Shown here: in pieces, positions 1 to 7,583 of the stretch
Numbering within the stretch: the first letter of the stretch is position 1
Layout: each line of letters opens with the position of its first letter
Assembly (NCBI GenBank): GCA_910587895.1
Contig: CAJUOE010000061.1
Coordinates: 1 to 30,817, forward strand
DNA from: an uncultured Lachnospiraceae bacterium
GTDB taxonomy: Bacteria > Bacillota > Clostridia > Lachnospirales > Lachnospiraceae
Length of the DNA stretch: 30,817 nt
Reading direction: 5' to 3'
Position numbers and translations under genes: made by a program
The notes under the pieces: generated by a model
What the model saw: the letters and a program-made list of their open reading frames with translations, nothing else
Database searches by the model: none
Told to the model about the DNA's origin: nothing

Positions 1-1
1 T

Positions 2-238
2 ATGCCGCTGGCAAGGAAAACACACGAAGGGCTTCCTACCCCAGAAAAACAGTTTCTGCCACGATACCTTACCGCAGTAAGGAAAGCCGAGTTTGAATTG
101 GGCGGAATTAATCACATTCGTTCATTCCCGGAGTTAGGTGTACTAGAAATTCTAACCGAGTTTTCTTCAGGCAATATGGCATGGAAAAGCTATGAAAAGC
201 ATCAAATTTCCCATAAGAATTTTTATAAGCAGTTTTGA
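2..238 (+). CDS. Unrecognised protein, probably 3' part of a longer gene
   Basis: An open frame runs from the first bases of the window to a TGA at 236-238 and would give 78 residues from the ATG at position 2. No ribosome site can be judged because the upstream sequence is outside the window, so the ATG may be internal and the protein longer. The product is hydrophilic, with a basic first third and a Lys/His/Tyr-rich tail, and has no signal peptide or membrane segment. I do not recognise the family. It lies upstream of the rplM promoter and is followed by no clear terminator. It could be a genuine gene end or a decayed fragment. Confidence 0.35.
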   Translation: MPLARKTHEGLPTPEKQFLPRYLTAVRKAEFELGGINHIRSFPELGVLEILTEFSSGNMAWKSYEKHQISHKNFYKQF

Positions 239-317
239 TATCTACCCTGAAATAAAGTTCATATGTAACAAATCGCCTGAATTGTTACGTTGGTAGTAGA
301 ATTTCCGGGAAAAGATG

Positions 318-346
318 TTGACAGACCATAAAACTTGTAATAGAAT
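318..346 (+). promoter_or_regulatory. rplM-rpsI promoter
   Basis: TTGACA at 318-323, 17-nt spacer, TAGAAT at 341-346: a near-consensus sigma-A promoter. Transcription should start near 353, leaving a leader of about 230 nt before rplM. Strength fits a ribosomal protein operon. Confidence 0.8.
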
Positions 347-352
347 ATAAAA

Positions 353-581
353 GTATGGCGAGTGAGAAATGCAAGCCTTACCCCGGCGAAGCGTTTTTGC
401 TTTGAGGTACAAGGAAAAATGTAAATGGTGTGAAAATGATAGAACAGATGGAATCATGCAATGCCATATTTTTATGGTAATGTGCGCAATTACTGTTGAT
501 GATGTTTGGATTTCCAGGGAAATCAGAGGACGGCATCTGGATATCAGAGTAACATCGTAAAATTCAAGGAGGTAACATTTA
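353..581 (+). promoter_or_regulatory. Long 5' leader of rplM-rpsI
   Basis: About 230 nt separate the predicted start site from the rplM ATG. Small local stems are visible (AAGC-GTTTTT-GCTT near 388-401; CCATA-TTTT-TATGG near 463-476), and AAGGAGG lies just before the start codon. Firmicute rplM operons often carry an autoregulatory L13 leader, and this is the right place for one. I could not match the known consensus by eye, so regulation by L13 is inference. With the promoter, this accounts for the whole 239-581 gap; no gene is supported in it. Confidence 0.4.
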
Positions 582-1010
582 ATGAAAACTTTTATGGCCA
601 GCCCGGCGACAATCGAAAGAAAGTGGTATGTAGTTGATGCTGAAGGAAAGACATTGGGTCGCCTGACATCTGAGATTGCAAGTGTGCTGAGAGGAAAACA
701 CAAACCGATATTTACCCCTCATATGGACACTGGTGATTATGTAATCGTTGTCAATGCCGCTAAAGTGAAAGTAACCGGCAAGAAACTGGATCAGAAAATT
801 TATTACCATCACTCCGGATATGTGGGAGGAATGAAAGAGACCACATTAAAAGAGATGTTAGCAAAAAAACCTGAGAGAGTTGTTGAACTTGCAGTTAAGG
901 GAATGCTCCCGAAAGGACCTTTGGGAAGACAGATGTATAAGAAACTGTTTGTCTATGCAGGACCGGAACACAAACACGCAGCTCAGAAACCAGAAGTTTT
1001 AACATTTTAA
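582..1010 (+). CDS. rplM: 50S ribosomal protein L13
   Basis: This 142-residue protein is full length for bacterial L13, an early-assembly protein of the large ribosomal subunit that binds 23S rRNA. Recognisable segments are the N-terminal KWYVVDAEGKTLGRL, the central GDYVIVVNAAKVKVTGKK, YYHHSGYVGG and the C-terminal MLPKGPLGRQMYKKL. The ATG at 582 follows a strong AAGGAGG with ideal spacing. rpsI begins 17 nt downstream, giving the conserved rplM-rpsI pair, whose products are made stoichiometrically from one mRNA. Expression is driven by the TTGACA/TAGAAT promoter at 318-346 and perhaps modulated by the leader. Codon choice is that of a highly expressed gene. Nothing unusual in the coding region. 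Confidence 0.98.
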   Translation: MKTFMASPATIERKWYVVDAEGKTLGRLTSEIASVLRGKHKPIFTPHMDTGDYVIVVNAAKVKVTGKKLDQKIYYHHSGYVGGMKETTLKEMLAKKPERVVELAVKGMLPKGPLGRQMYKKLFVYAGPEHKHAAQKPEVLTF

Positions 1011-1027
1011 TCAGGAGGTAAATACAG

Positions 1028-1420
1028 ATGGCTGATACAAAATATTATGGAACAGGAAGAAGAAAAAAATCTATTGCCAGAGTATATCTGGTACCGGGAA
1101 CTGGCAAGATTACAATCAATAAAAGAGATATTGATGATTATCTGGGACTGGAGACCTTAAAGGTTATCGTTCGCCAGCCGCTCGCGGCAACAGATACGGT
1201 TGATAAATTTGACGTTAAGGTAAATGTCTGCGGAGGTGGATATACCGGTCAGGCTGGAGCAATCCGCCACGGTATTGCAAGAGCATTATTGCAGGTAGAC
1301 CAGGATTACAGAAAAATCCTCAAAGCAGCAGGTTATCTGACACGTGACCCGAGAATGAAAGAGAGAAAGAAATACGGTCTCAAAGCTGCACGTCGCGCAC
1401 CGCAGTTCTCAAAGAGATAA
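1028..1420 (+). CDS. rpsI: 30S ribosomal protein S9
   Basis: 130 residues, full length for S9, a small-subunit protein whose C-terminal tail reaches the P-site tRNA. Typical features are the GTGRRKKSIARV start, the GGGYTGQAGAIRHGIARAL core and the C-terminal KKYGLKAARRAPQFSKR, including the conserved terminal Lys-Arg. AGGAGG sits just before the ATG at 1028, 17 nt after rplM. It is the last gene of the operon and is followed by a strong terminator. The end of the gene (from the last codons through the terminator) is duplicated about 1 kb downstream. The coding region itself is intact, so any insertion kept the gene functional. Confidence 0.98.
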   Translation: MADTKYYGTGRRKKSIARVYLVPGTGKITINKRDIDDYLGLETLKVIVRQPLAATDTVDKFDVKVNVCGGGYTGQAGAIRHGIARALLQVDQDYRKILKAAGYLTRDPRMKERKKYGLKAARRAPQFSKR

Positions 1421-1483
1421 TCAGAAAATTATACAGATTGAAAAATATGAACTCCGCAGGAAATTCCTGCGGAGTTTTTCTGA
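1414..1483. repeat. rpsI-end/terminator direct repeat, copy 1
   Basis: Seventy bases covering the last codon and stop of rpsI, a short AT-rich spacer and the whole terminator. They recur at 2420-2490 in the same orientation with one substitution (A1450 versus G2456) and one extra T in the T-run. The two copies are 1006 bp apart and bracket the zeta-toxin cassette. Confidence 0.9.
1451..1480 (+). terminator. rpsI intrinsic terminator
   Basis: ACTCCGCAGG and its complement CCTGCGGAGT form a perfect GC-rich stem around a short AAATT loop, followed directly by TTTTTC. A classical Rho-independent terminator closing the rplM-rpsI operon. Confidence 0.93.
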
Positions 1484-1487
1484 CATA

Positions 1488-1516
1488 TTAACATTTTAGG
1501 ATATTTAGGTTATAAT
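1488..1516 (+). promoter_or_regulatory. Promoter of the 59-aa ORF/zeta-toxin pair
   Basis: TTAACA at 1488-1493, 17-nt spacer, TATAAT at 1511-1516. It lies immediately after the rpsI terminator, so the cassette has its own strong promoter. Confidence 0.75.
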
Positions 1517-1558
1517 ATATTTTAAGTGTATGTAGTTTTCATAATGGAGGTTCTTGAT

Positions 1559-1738
1559 ATGTGTGATGTTAAAAAATATGAAAAAATCTATGAAGATATA
1601 AAAACTCTCCAACCAGAGGACACTTTACAGCTTGTGCTGGAAGCCGAAACAGAAGAACAAAGAAGTTTTTATGAAATGGTGGGTGATTTTATTTTGCAAA
1701 AAAAACAACGTCAGGTAATAGAAAGGAATCTCTTTTAG
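1559..1738 (+). CDS. Small protein preceding a zeta toxin; candidate antitoxin
   Basis: The start chosen is the ATG at 1559, preceded by ATGGAGG with good spacing; an in-frame ATG at 1526 lacks such a site. The 59-residue product is acidic and helical-looking, rich in Glu, Lys and Gln, without signal peptide or membrane segment. Its TAG stop overlaps the GTG of the zeta gene by one base, so the two are translationally coupled, as in toxin-antitoxin pairs. It does not look like the ~90-aa epsilon antitoxin, and I do not recognise its family. An antitoxin role is inferred only from position and coupling; it could also be a leader peptide or an unrelated small gene. Confidence 0.7.
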   Translation: MCDVKKYEKIYEDIKTLQPEDTLQLVLEAETEEQRSFYEMVGDFILQKKQRQVIERNLF

Positions 1739-2304
1739 TGAAGAAATATATTTTAATAGCAGGTGTTAATGGGGCTGGTAAATCGACACTGTACCAATCC
1801 TTGCAAAGCCTGCAGGATATGCCGAGAGTGAATACAGATGAAATATTGAGAGATTTTGGCGATTGGAGAAATATATCAGATGTAATGAAAGCAGGCAAAA
1901 TTGCGGTAAAGAAGATTGCTGGGTACTTTGATGAAGGTATTACTTTTAATCAGGAGACTACACTGTGTGGAAAATCCATTTTAAATAATATTGCTAACGC
2001 CAAAGAAAAAGGATATTTTATTGAACTGCATTATATAGGTGTTGAGAGTGTAGATATTGCCAAGAAAAGGGTAGCTGCGCGTGTACAAAAGGGTGGTCAC
2101 GGTATTTCTGAAAAGGATGTTGAGAGACGATATATTGATACGTTTCACAATTTGAAATTTGTTTTGCCGGAATGTGGTTTGGCGGCATTCTATGATAATA
2201 CGATAAAGTTTCGTAGATTTGCGATATATAAAAATGGACAGCCGGTAAGAGTTTCACATGAAATACCTCTTTGGTATCAAAAATTTATAAAAAGTGTAAA
2301 ATAG
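1738..2304 (+). CDS. Zeta-toxin family P-loop kinase
   Basis: 188 residues starting at a GTG that overlaps the upstream stop. The N terminus carries a Walker A motif, GVNGAGKST (residues 9-17). It is followed by NTDE (32-35, the substrate-binding Asp region), QETT (72-75) and a basic motif with GGH and ERRY near residues 119-132. This order is typical of zeta toxins, which in the characterised members phosphorylate UDP-N-acetylglucosamine and block wall synthesis. The length is somewhat shorter than plasmid zeta (~287 aa) but normal for chromosomal relatives. Hand counts of three 60-base rows gave 25-40% GC, against 47% in one rplM row, suggesting separate origin. Whether it is toxic or a housekeeping kinase cannot be told from sequence. 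Confidence 0.85.
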   Translation: MKKYILIAGVNGAGKSTLYQSLQSLQDMPRVNTDEILRDFGDWRNISDVMKAGKIAVKKIAGYFDEGITFNQETTLCGKSILNNIANAKEKGYFIELHYIGVESVDIAKKRVAARVQKGGHGISEKDVERRYIDTFHNLKFVLPECGLAAFYDNTIKFRRFAIYKNGQPVRVSHEIPLWYQKFIKSVK

Positions 2305-2419
2305 AGAGTGGTAATTTTATGATCAAAGGCTGTAGGATATTTCAAGATAGTATAGGTAAGTGACAGGTAACGAACAAATTGCCTGAAATGCTGAAAAATA
2401 AGGGCTTGAAACTATCCAG

Positions 2420-2490
2420 GAGATAATCAGAAAATTATACAGATTGAAAAATATGGACTCCGCAGGAAATTCCTGCGGAGTTTTTTCTGA
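2420..2490. repeat. rpsI-end/terminator direct repeat, copy 2
   Basis: A 71-base copy of 1414-1483, including the AGA-TAA that ends rpsI but none of the preceding rpsI coding sequence. Two differences from copy 1. It marks the right boundary of the zeta cassette. Confidence 0.9.
2457..2487 (+). terminator. Duplicated intrinsic terminator after the zeta cassette
   Basis: Same stem as the rpsI terminator, followed by TTTTTT. In this position it would stop transcripts of the zeta cassette. Confidence 0.88.
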
Positions 2491-2577
2491 AAAATTGTAC
2501 CATAATGAGGAAGTGTCAGTCGCCGTAGGGAGCACGGTAACCTATTTGGGACATTTTGTCTCTGGCTGGAAATGTAG

Positions 2578-2606
2578 TTGCCATGCGGGAATAAATGTCA
2601 TATAAT
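2578..2606 (+). promoter_or_regulatory. Promoter of the Big_2 surface protein gene
   Basis: TTGCCA at 2578-2583, 17-nt spacer, perfect TATAAT at 2601-2606; predicted leader of about 90 nt ending in AAAGGAGG. Confidence 0.75.
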
Positions 2607-2704
2607 TAGTATAAATTGTGCTGCTGGCTGTTTCTCTTTGTGGGAGAAAAGCAGACAGGAGCATCCAGGAGTTACGCTTTGTTCTGGTATAAAGGAGGAA
2701 AGAC

Positions 2705-5700
2705 ATGAATTATAGAAATATAAAGAAGGTTGCTGCAGCTGTAATGGCGATAGTGGTGGCGATGGGAAATATCAGCATGGCGCCGCCAATGGATGTTATG
2801 GCGGAAACGGTGGCACACGCAATTTCGGCACAGGCTGCCCTTGATAAGAAGAGTGTGAAACTGACATGGGACAGGCTGGAAGATGAGGCCGTGACAGGTT
2901 ATCGCGTGTATCGCACAGAGCTTGTTTCCGGCAGCGATGGAATACCGCAGGAGATTGCTACGCTTGATGTTGATGGAAATTCTGCGAAGACATGGAAATT
3001 TGATTTTGGAGCAAATGAGGAAGTGACGGAAGAGGGGGCAGAAGAGCCCATATCCTGTCTTGCAGAAGGATATACGTCTGTTTCTAAGGAAAATGCTTAC
3101 TATTCTAAAAATCAAGGTTATGGATTTACACGGGGAATCCCCACGGCAGAAGGAGGAACGCTTACATTTAGTAATCGGACCGATGGCAGAGAAATGTCAG
3201 AAGATGTACTTAATGGAGATTTTGCAACGATTATCCCGCCGGAAGATGGGGTTCTGACGGCAGGAGGCGATACACTGGAAGAGGGACAGAGTTATATGGA
3301 ATTTGTCGTGGACGTCCCGAACGGCGAATATAAGGTAACAGCCACGCATAGCGGATTTGTCACCGGCAGGAATATTTCTGTGTTCTGGTTTCAGGGAAAA
3401 CAGGCGGAACGCCATCCTGTGAACAATGATATTGCAATTAGTGAACGAACCATTAAGGTAACAGATGGGAAGATAAAAATCTGCGCAAGCGCAAGCGCTT
3501 CCAAAGAGATCGTTTTTCCACCGGCATTAAGCGCTGTAACTATTACAGAGATAACAAAAGCTGAGACGGGAATTGATGTGGACGGTTCTTTCTACTGCAA
3601 AGATACGAACCTGGATTTGAATAAGAAATTTAGCTATAAGGTTGTTGCAATGAAAGGCAATACTGAGGCAGCGGAGTTGAGTTCCGGAGACATTCAGCCG
3701 TTTCCTGCACCGACCCTGTCCGTAAATACCACCACGACAAACAGCGTCACGCTTGCGATTGATAACAATGAAGTGGAGACCGACAGCTACCATATTTACC
3801 GCAGGAAGTCATCAGATATATCTTTTGAAAAGGTTGCGGAATTTACAGATATCAACGAGGAAGGCAATTTTACATACAGCAAGGTTCTCAGAGAGAAGGA
3901 AGTATTTACGAATGATGATTTTAACGCTTATCAGCTGGGGAACGGAAGGGAGAACAGCAGGAATCTGTTTGAGGCGGATAATGGAGGCTGGACAGTTTTA
4001 AACCCTGTAAAATGGTATGTGGGGTTGGTACTTGATAAATCAGATGATGACTGTATGAGTAAAACCGATTTTCTGAAAAAGTCAGCGCTTCAAAATTATG
4101 ATGGTGCGTTTATGTTACTGGCTATGAATAATGACAGGGGAACGACATTCCATAAGAAACTGGCGGATGCGGAAGCGTTAAATGGGCAAACACGCCTGAA
4201 ACTGAATTTTGCGCTCCCGAACTATTCAAATAATGGAATTACCGACAGGGGCGTCAACAGCACTTATCTTTATCTTGCAGACAGGGAAATTACCACGAAT
4301 GATGCCAAAGAAGGATATATTGCAAAACTGTCATATAATGCAGACGATAACAGGATTTATCTGAATGACTCTGAGATATATGATTTTGGGACAGGCCAGG
4401 ATGCGCTAAGAAGCAAATGGAACACGATTACGCTTGACATAAACCCGGAACAGAAGAGCATTTCATACGAGTTTGAACGGGAGGCAGAAGGGTATTTTAA
4501 GAGCGGCAGCGTTGCAATTTTGGATATGCCGCAGGAGCCACAGGAACCGGAAACACAGGAAGGCGGGGAGGGAACAGAAGAGCCGCAGCCCTCTGCAATA
4601 TTGAGTGTTACGGATGCGCAGGGCCGCAACTGCTGGGGAAGTATCGCGATTGATAACCTGAAATTTGCATCCCTTGCTGAAGAGGAGAGCGAGGGCAGGA
4701 CATACACCTATACAGATTTCGATTTGGAGGCAGGTACAGAGTATGATTACTATGTAGGAGCAGTTGTAGATGGCAGGGAAGTTGTAAAGTCTTCTGTAAT
4801 CAATGTGCAGACACAGCCGATTTTAGCGGACAGCATTGCTCTTTCGGAGGAAACCCTTGAGATTAAGAGGGGCGAGGTATCAGAGGAGCTTACGGTGATC
4901 GTTACCCCGGAGGATGCCACGGACAAATCTGTTACCTGGTCAAGCGAGGATGAAACCATTGCTACGGTGGAAGATGGCGTAGTCACGGGCGTGGGCGCTG
5001 GAACAGTGAATATTGTTGCAACGACAGAAAATGGCAGGAGCGCCGTCTGCGCAGTGACGGTTACGGATGTTTTGTTGAGCAAAACCAACCTTAACTTAAA
5101 GGTTGGAGGAGAGACGACGTTGACTGCAACTGTAAAACCGGATTTCATAACGACGAAAACCGTAACGTGGGACTCCAGTGATAGCAACATTGTGACGGTT
5201 GACGATGGTAAGGTCAAAGCGCTTACAGCCGGAACAGCGGAGATTACCGTTACTGCCGACCACAATGGGGAAACGGCGATATGTACCGTAAATGTCACCA
5301 AAGTGAATGTAAGAGGAATTACACTGAATGCCAAAGCGGAAATCTTGAAGGAGGGCGCATCCGTTGCCCTGGCGACAGAATTTGTACCGCAAAATACCAC
5401 GAACAAAGGCATTATATGGCATACCTCCAATGATAGGGTGGCAAGGGTTGAGAACGGCGTAGTAACAGCATTGAGTAAAGGAATGGCGGTTATTACCGCA
5501 ACTTCTGCGGACAACTATGCAGTTACCGCGACTTGCAGCGTCACGGTGGTGGAGAATGTTCCAGCGAAGAGTGTCTCGATAAAAAAACCGTCTTCAAAAA
5601 AGTTGAATAAAGGCAAGACATTGAAATTGAAAGCGGTGATGAAACCGTCCAATGCGACGGACAGACTTACCTGGAAGACAAGCAATAACAGGATAGCAAC

Positions 5701-6046
5701 TGTTACCCAGGCAGGCAAAGTCAAAGCTGTTGGAAAAGGTACGGCAACCATTACGGTAACGACAACGAGCGGAAAAAAAGCGAAGATTAAGATCACGGTC
5801 AAAATTCCGGCAAAGAAGGTGAAACTTTCCAAAACGAAGGCGACATTGAAGAAGGGAAAAACATTAAAACTGAAAGCAAAGATGACGCCATCCAACACAA
5901 CGGATAAGCTTACCTGGAAGACTTCAAGTAACAAAATTGCTGTCGTTAAAAATGGAAAGGTGACGGCAGTGAAGAAAGGAAAGGCTACAATTACGGTGAA
6001 GACTGCCAGTGGGAAAACGGCGAAGTGCAAGATAACTGTAAAATAA
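2705..6046 (+). CDS. Secreted surface protein with Fn3-like and five Big_2 Ig-like domains
   Basis: 1113 residues; the ATG at 2705 follows AAAGGAGG. Residues 1-36 form a Sec signal peptide (basic start, hydrophobic Ala/Val/Met core, likely cut near VMA-ET). Fibronectin-III-like segments follow at about 45-90 (KLTWDRLEDEAVTGYRVYR) and 335-395 (SYHIYRRKSS). The middle region (~400-690) is unassigned and includes an acidic Pro/Glu/Gln linker near 615-640. From about residue 703 there are five ~80-aa Big_2 (BID_2) repeats with the usual TWSSED...IATVEDG, VVTGVGAGT and ITV pattern; the last two are very Lys-rich. There is no LPXTG or membrane anchor; the protein ends exactly at the final beta strand. 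Probably a cell-wall-associated adhesin or carbohydrate-binding scaffold. Monocistronic. Confidence 0.88.
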   Translation: MNYRNIKKVAAAVMAIVVAMGNISMAPPMDVMAETVAHAISAQAALDKKSVKLTWDRLEDEAVTGYRVYRTELVSGSDGIPQEIATLDVDGNSAKTWKFDFGANEEVTEEGAEEPISCLAEGYTSVSKENAYYSKNQGYGFTRGIPTAEGGTLTFSNRTDGREMSEDVLNGDFATIIPPEDGVLTAGGDTLEEGQSYMEFVVDVPNGEYKVTATHSGFVTGRNISVFWFQGKQAERHPVNNDIAISERTIKVTDGKIKICASASASKEIVFPPALSAVTITEITKAETGIDVDGSFYCKDTNLDLNKKFSYKVVAMKGNTEAAELSSGDIQPFPAPTLSVNTTTTNSVTLAIDNNEVETDSYHIYRRKSSDISFEKVAEFTDINEEGNFTYSKVLREKEVFTNDDFNAYQLGNGRENSRNLFEADNGGWTVLNPVKWYVGLVLDKSDDDCMSKTDFLKKSALQNYDGAFMLLAMNNDRGTTFHKKLADAEALNGQTRLKLNFALPNYSNNGITDRGVNSTYLYLADREITTNDAKEGYIAKLSYNADDNRIYLNDSEIYDFGTGQDALRSKWNTITLDINPEQKSISYEFEREAEGYFKSGSVAILDMPQEPQEPETQEGGEGTEEPQPSAILSVTDAQGRNCWGSIAIDNLKFASLAEEESEGRTYTYTDFDLEAGTEYDYYVGAVVDGREVVKSSVINVQTQPILADSIALSEETLEIKRGEVSEELTVIVTPEDATDKSVTWSSEDETIATVEDGVVTGVGAGTVNIVATTENGRSAVCAVTVTDVLLSKTNLNLKVGGETTLTATVKPDFITTKTVTWDSSDSNIVTVDDGKVKALTAGTAEITVTADHNGETAICTVNVTKVNVRGITLNAKAEILKEGASVALATEFVPQNTTNKGIIWHTSNDRVARVENGVVTALSKGMAVITATSADNYAVTATCSVTVVENVPAKSVSIKKPSSKKLNKGKTLKLKAVMKPSNATDRLTWKTSNNRIATVTQAGKVKAVGKGTATITVTTTSGKKAKIKITVKIPAKKVKLSKTKATLKKGKTLKLKAKMTPSNTTDKLTWKTSSNKIAVVKNGKVTAVKKGKATITVKTASGKTAKCKITVK

Positions 6047-6077
6047 TCCTTATTCAGATGGATAATATGTAAAAGTG

Positions 6078-6107
6078 ACAGGCAGCGGTATTTTTTCCGC
6101 TGCCTGT
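6078..6107 (+). terminator. Stem-loop after the Big_2 gene
   Basis: ACAGGCAGCGG (6078-6088) pairs perfectly with CCGCTGCCTGT (6097-6107) around an 8-nt T-rich loop. It is followed by ATAAAAAAG, not a T-run, so it is an imperfect terminator on the plus strand; it could act mainly as an mRNA 3'-end hairpin. Confidence 0.55.
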
Positions 6108-6126
6108 ATAAAAAAGAGGGTAAACA

Positions 6127-7050
6127 ATGATACTAAGCGTAAGCCGCAGGACAGACATTCCCAATTATTATTCAGAATGGTTTTTTAACAGAATCAAAGA
6201 TGGATTCGCATATGTTAAAAATCCGATGAATCCCCATCAGGTGAGCAAGATTAATCTTTCCCCGGATATGGTTGACTGCATTGTTTTCTGGAGCAAGAAT
6301 CCAAAGCCGATGATAAACAGGCTGGATGAGCTTTCCATGTACCACTATTACTTTCAGTTTACATTGACCGGATATGGAAAAGATGTGGAGTGCAACGTTC
6401 CCTGTAAAATGGAAAAGATGATTCCGGTATTTCAGGAATTGTCGAAAAGAACGGGTAAGGAAAAGGTTATTTGGAGATACGATCCCATTATTTTCACAGA
6501 CAGATATACACCAAGATACCACTTGGAGGCTTTTGCGCAGATTGCGGCGGCGCTTAACGGATACACGGAAAAATGCGTGATAAGTTTCGTTGATGCGTAT
6601 GCGAAAAATAAAAAGAACCTGGAGCGGCTTGGTGCCTGTGAGATTGATCGAAAGGAACAGTTGGAATTTGCAAAGCAAATAAGTGAAATTGCAAAAAGGA
6701 ACGGAATGATTACAGGAAGCTGCGCTGAGAGCATAAATCTGGAGGAGTGTGGAATTGAACATAATTGCTGTATTGATAAAACGCTGATAGAAAAAATTAC
6801 CGGCAGTCGGTTAAATGTAAAAAAGGATAAGAATCAGCGTCAGGAATGCGGGTGTATGGCAAGTGTGGAGATAGGTACATATAATACCTGTAAAAACGGA
6901 TGCAGATATTGCTACGCAAATTTCAGCAAAGAAAGTGTTGCGAAAAATTGCAGCAAATATGATCCGTTATCACCGATATTGTGTGGAGAAATTGGACAGG
7001 GCGACAGGATTACAGAACGGAAAGTGAAATCCCTGAAAGGTACAGGATGA
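6127..7050 (+). CDS. DUF1848 family protein with C-terminal Fe-S cysteine motif
   Basis: 307 residues. The N-terminal ILSVSRRTDIPNYYSEWF, VFWSKNP, WRYDPI and the C-terminal cysteine cluster identify the DUF1848 family, which is uncharacterised. The C-terminal part has C255-x3-C259-x2-C262 (CKNGCRYCYAN), the spacing of a radical-SAM 4Fe-4S site but located at the end of the protein, plus other Cys at about 239-241. It probably binds an Fe-S cluster; the substrate is unknown. It is cytosolic, with no signal peptide. The next gene starts one base after its stop, so it is co-transcribed and probably co-translated with a Nudix hydrolase. The pairing hints at nucleotide or nucleic-acid chemistry, but that is speculation. 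Confidence 0.85.
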   Translation: MILSVSRRTDIPNYYSEWFFNRIKDGFAYVKNPMNPHQVSKINLSPDMVDCIVFWSKNPKPMINRLDELSMYHYYFQFTLTGYGKDVECNVPCKMEKMIPVFQELSKRTGKEKVIWRYDPIIFTDRYTPRYHLEAFAQIAAALNGYTEKCVISFVDAYAKNKKNLERLGACEIDRKEQLEFAKQISEIAKRNGMITGSCAESINLEECGIEHNCCIDKTLIEKITGSRLNVKKDKNQRQECGCMASVEIGTYNTCKNGCRYCYANFSKESVAKNCSKYDPLSPILCGEIGQGDRITERKVKSLKGTG

Positions 7051-7051
7051 A

Positions 7052-7513
7052 ATGTTAAAAGTGAAATTTTATGAAACAGTGGAAGATTCTCTGTTAAAGT
7101 TCGCCGTTATCATTTCCCGCAGTCATGGGAAATGGGTATTTTGCAAACACAGGGAGCGCAATACCTTTGAGATACCGGGCGGCCACAGAGAAACAGGCGA
7201 ACGTATTATGGAGACAGCCAAAAGGGAACTGCGGGAGGAAACCGGAGCCGTAAAATTTCAGATAAAGCCGGTCTGCGTTTATTCTGTCACGGGAAAGAAT
7301 TCTGTAAATGTGACAGGCGAGGAAACGTATGGACTATTATGCTATGCAGAGGTCACAGAGTTTTCGGACAAGCTGGAATATGAGATGGAAGAGGTTATGC
7401 TTATGGAAGATTTACCAGAAGAGTGGACGTACCCCCTGATACAGCCCGTGTTGATGGAAGAGTACGAAAGACGGGCCAGAGCCGCTCAACGAACAGTTGA
7501 ATCAGAGCCATAA
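7052..7513 (+). CDS. Nudix hydrolase
   Basis: 153 residues with a complete Nudix box: G44-x5-E50-x7-R58-E59-L-x-E62-E63-x-G65-A66. The two Glu of REXXEE bind the catalytic metal for hydrolysis of nucleoside diphosphate-X compounds. The N-terminal half (residues 10-40) fits the first beta strands of the fold, and the size is typical of MutT/ADP-ribose-type members. Substrate cannot be deduced. The start is one base after the DUF1848 stop, with no independent ribosome site beyond the GGATGAAATG context, so translation is probably coupled. The pair has no visible terminator before the next gene's promoter. Confidence 0.9.
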   Translation: MLKVKFYETVEDSLLKFAVIISRSHGKWVFCKHRERNTFEIPGGHRETGERIMETAKRELREETGAVKFQIKPVCVYSVTGKNSVNVTGEETYGLLCYAEVTEFSDKLEYEMEEVMLMEDLPEEWTYPLIQPVLMEEYERRARAAQRTVESEP

Positions 7514-7530
7514 ACTCCACTGCGCGGTTA

Positions 7531-7560
7531 TTGCGAAAGTCCGGGAACGTAAGTTATTAT
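7531..7560 (+). promoter_or_regulatory. Candidate promoter of the XRE-PurM gene
   Basis: TTGCGA at 7531-7536, 18-nt spacer, TATTAT at 7555-7560, followed by an A-rich start region and CGGAGG at 7571-7576. Moderate match only. Confidence 0.45.
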
Positions 7561-7583
7561 AAAAGAAAAACGGAGGTGTTTTT

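Larger units (their letters stand above)
2305..2704 (+). other. 400-bp gap: cassette end, second terminator copy, promoter and leader
   Basis: No gene is supported. From 2305 to 2419 the sequence is AT-rich and unassigned; just before the repeat an open frame reads MLKNKGLKLSRR into the duplicated AGA-TAA, possibly a remnant. The repeat and terminator copy fill 2420-2490, and 2491-2577 shows nothing I can name. The promoter at 2578-2606 and a ~90-nt leader with a TTTCTC/GAGAAA stem (near 2630-2650) precede the next gene. Confidence 0.6.

Noticed and set aside
242..703. 153-aa minus-strand frame across the rplM leader
   Set aside because: It overlaps rplM and its promoter, has no recognisable domain, and lacks a convincing ribosome site.
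1414..2490. Insertion sequence carrying the zeta cassette
   Set aside because: No transposase, no terminal inverted repeats; the flanking repeats are direct, ~70 bp and derived from the rpsI end.
4750..6030. Long minus-strand frames of 254 and 171 aa under the Big_2 region
   Set aside because: Hydrophobic Val/Thr/Phe-rich translations are the antisense of Thr/Lys-rich beta repeats; the plus-strand gene has signal peptide, promoter and ribosome site.
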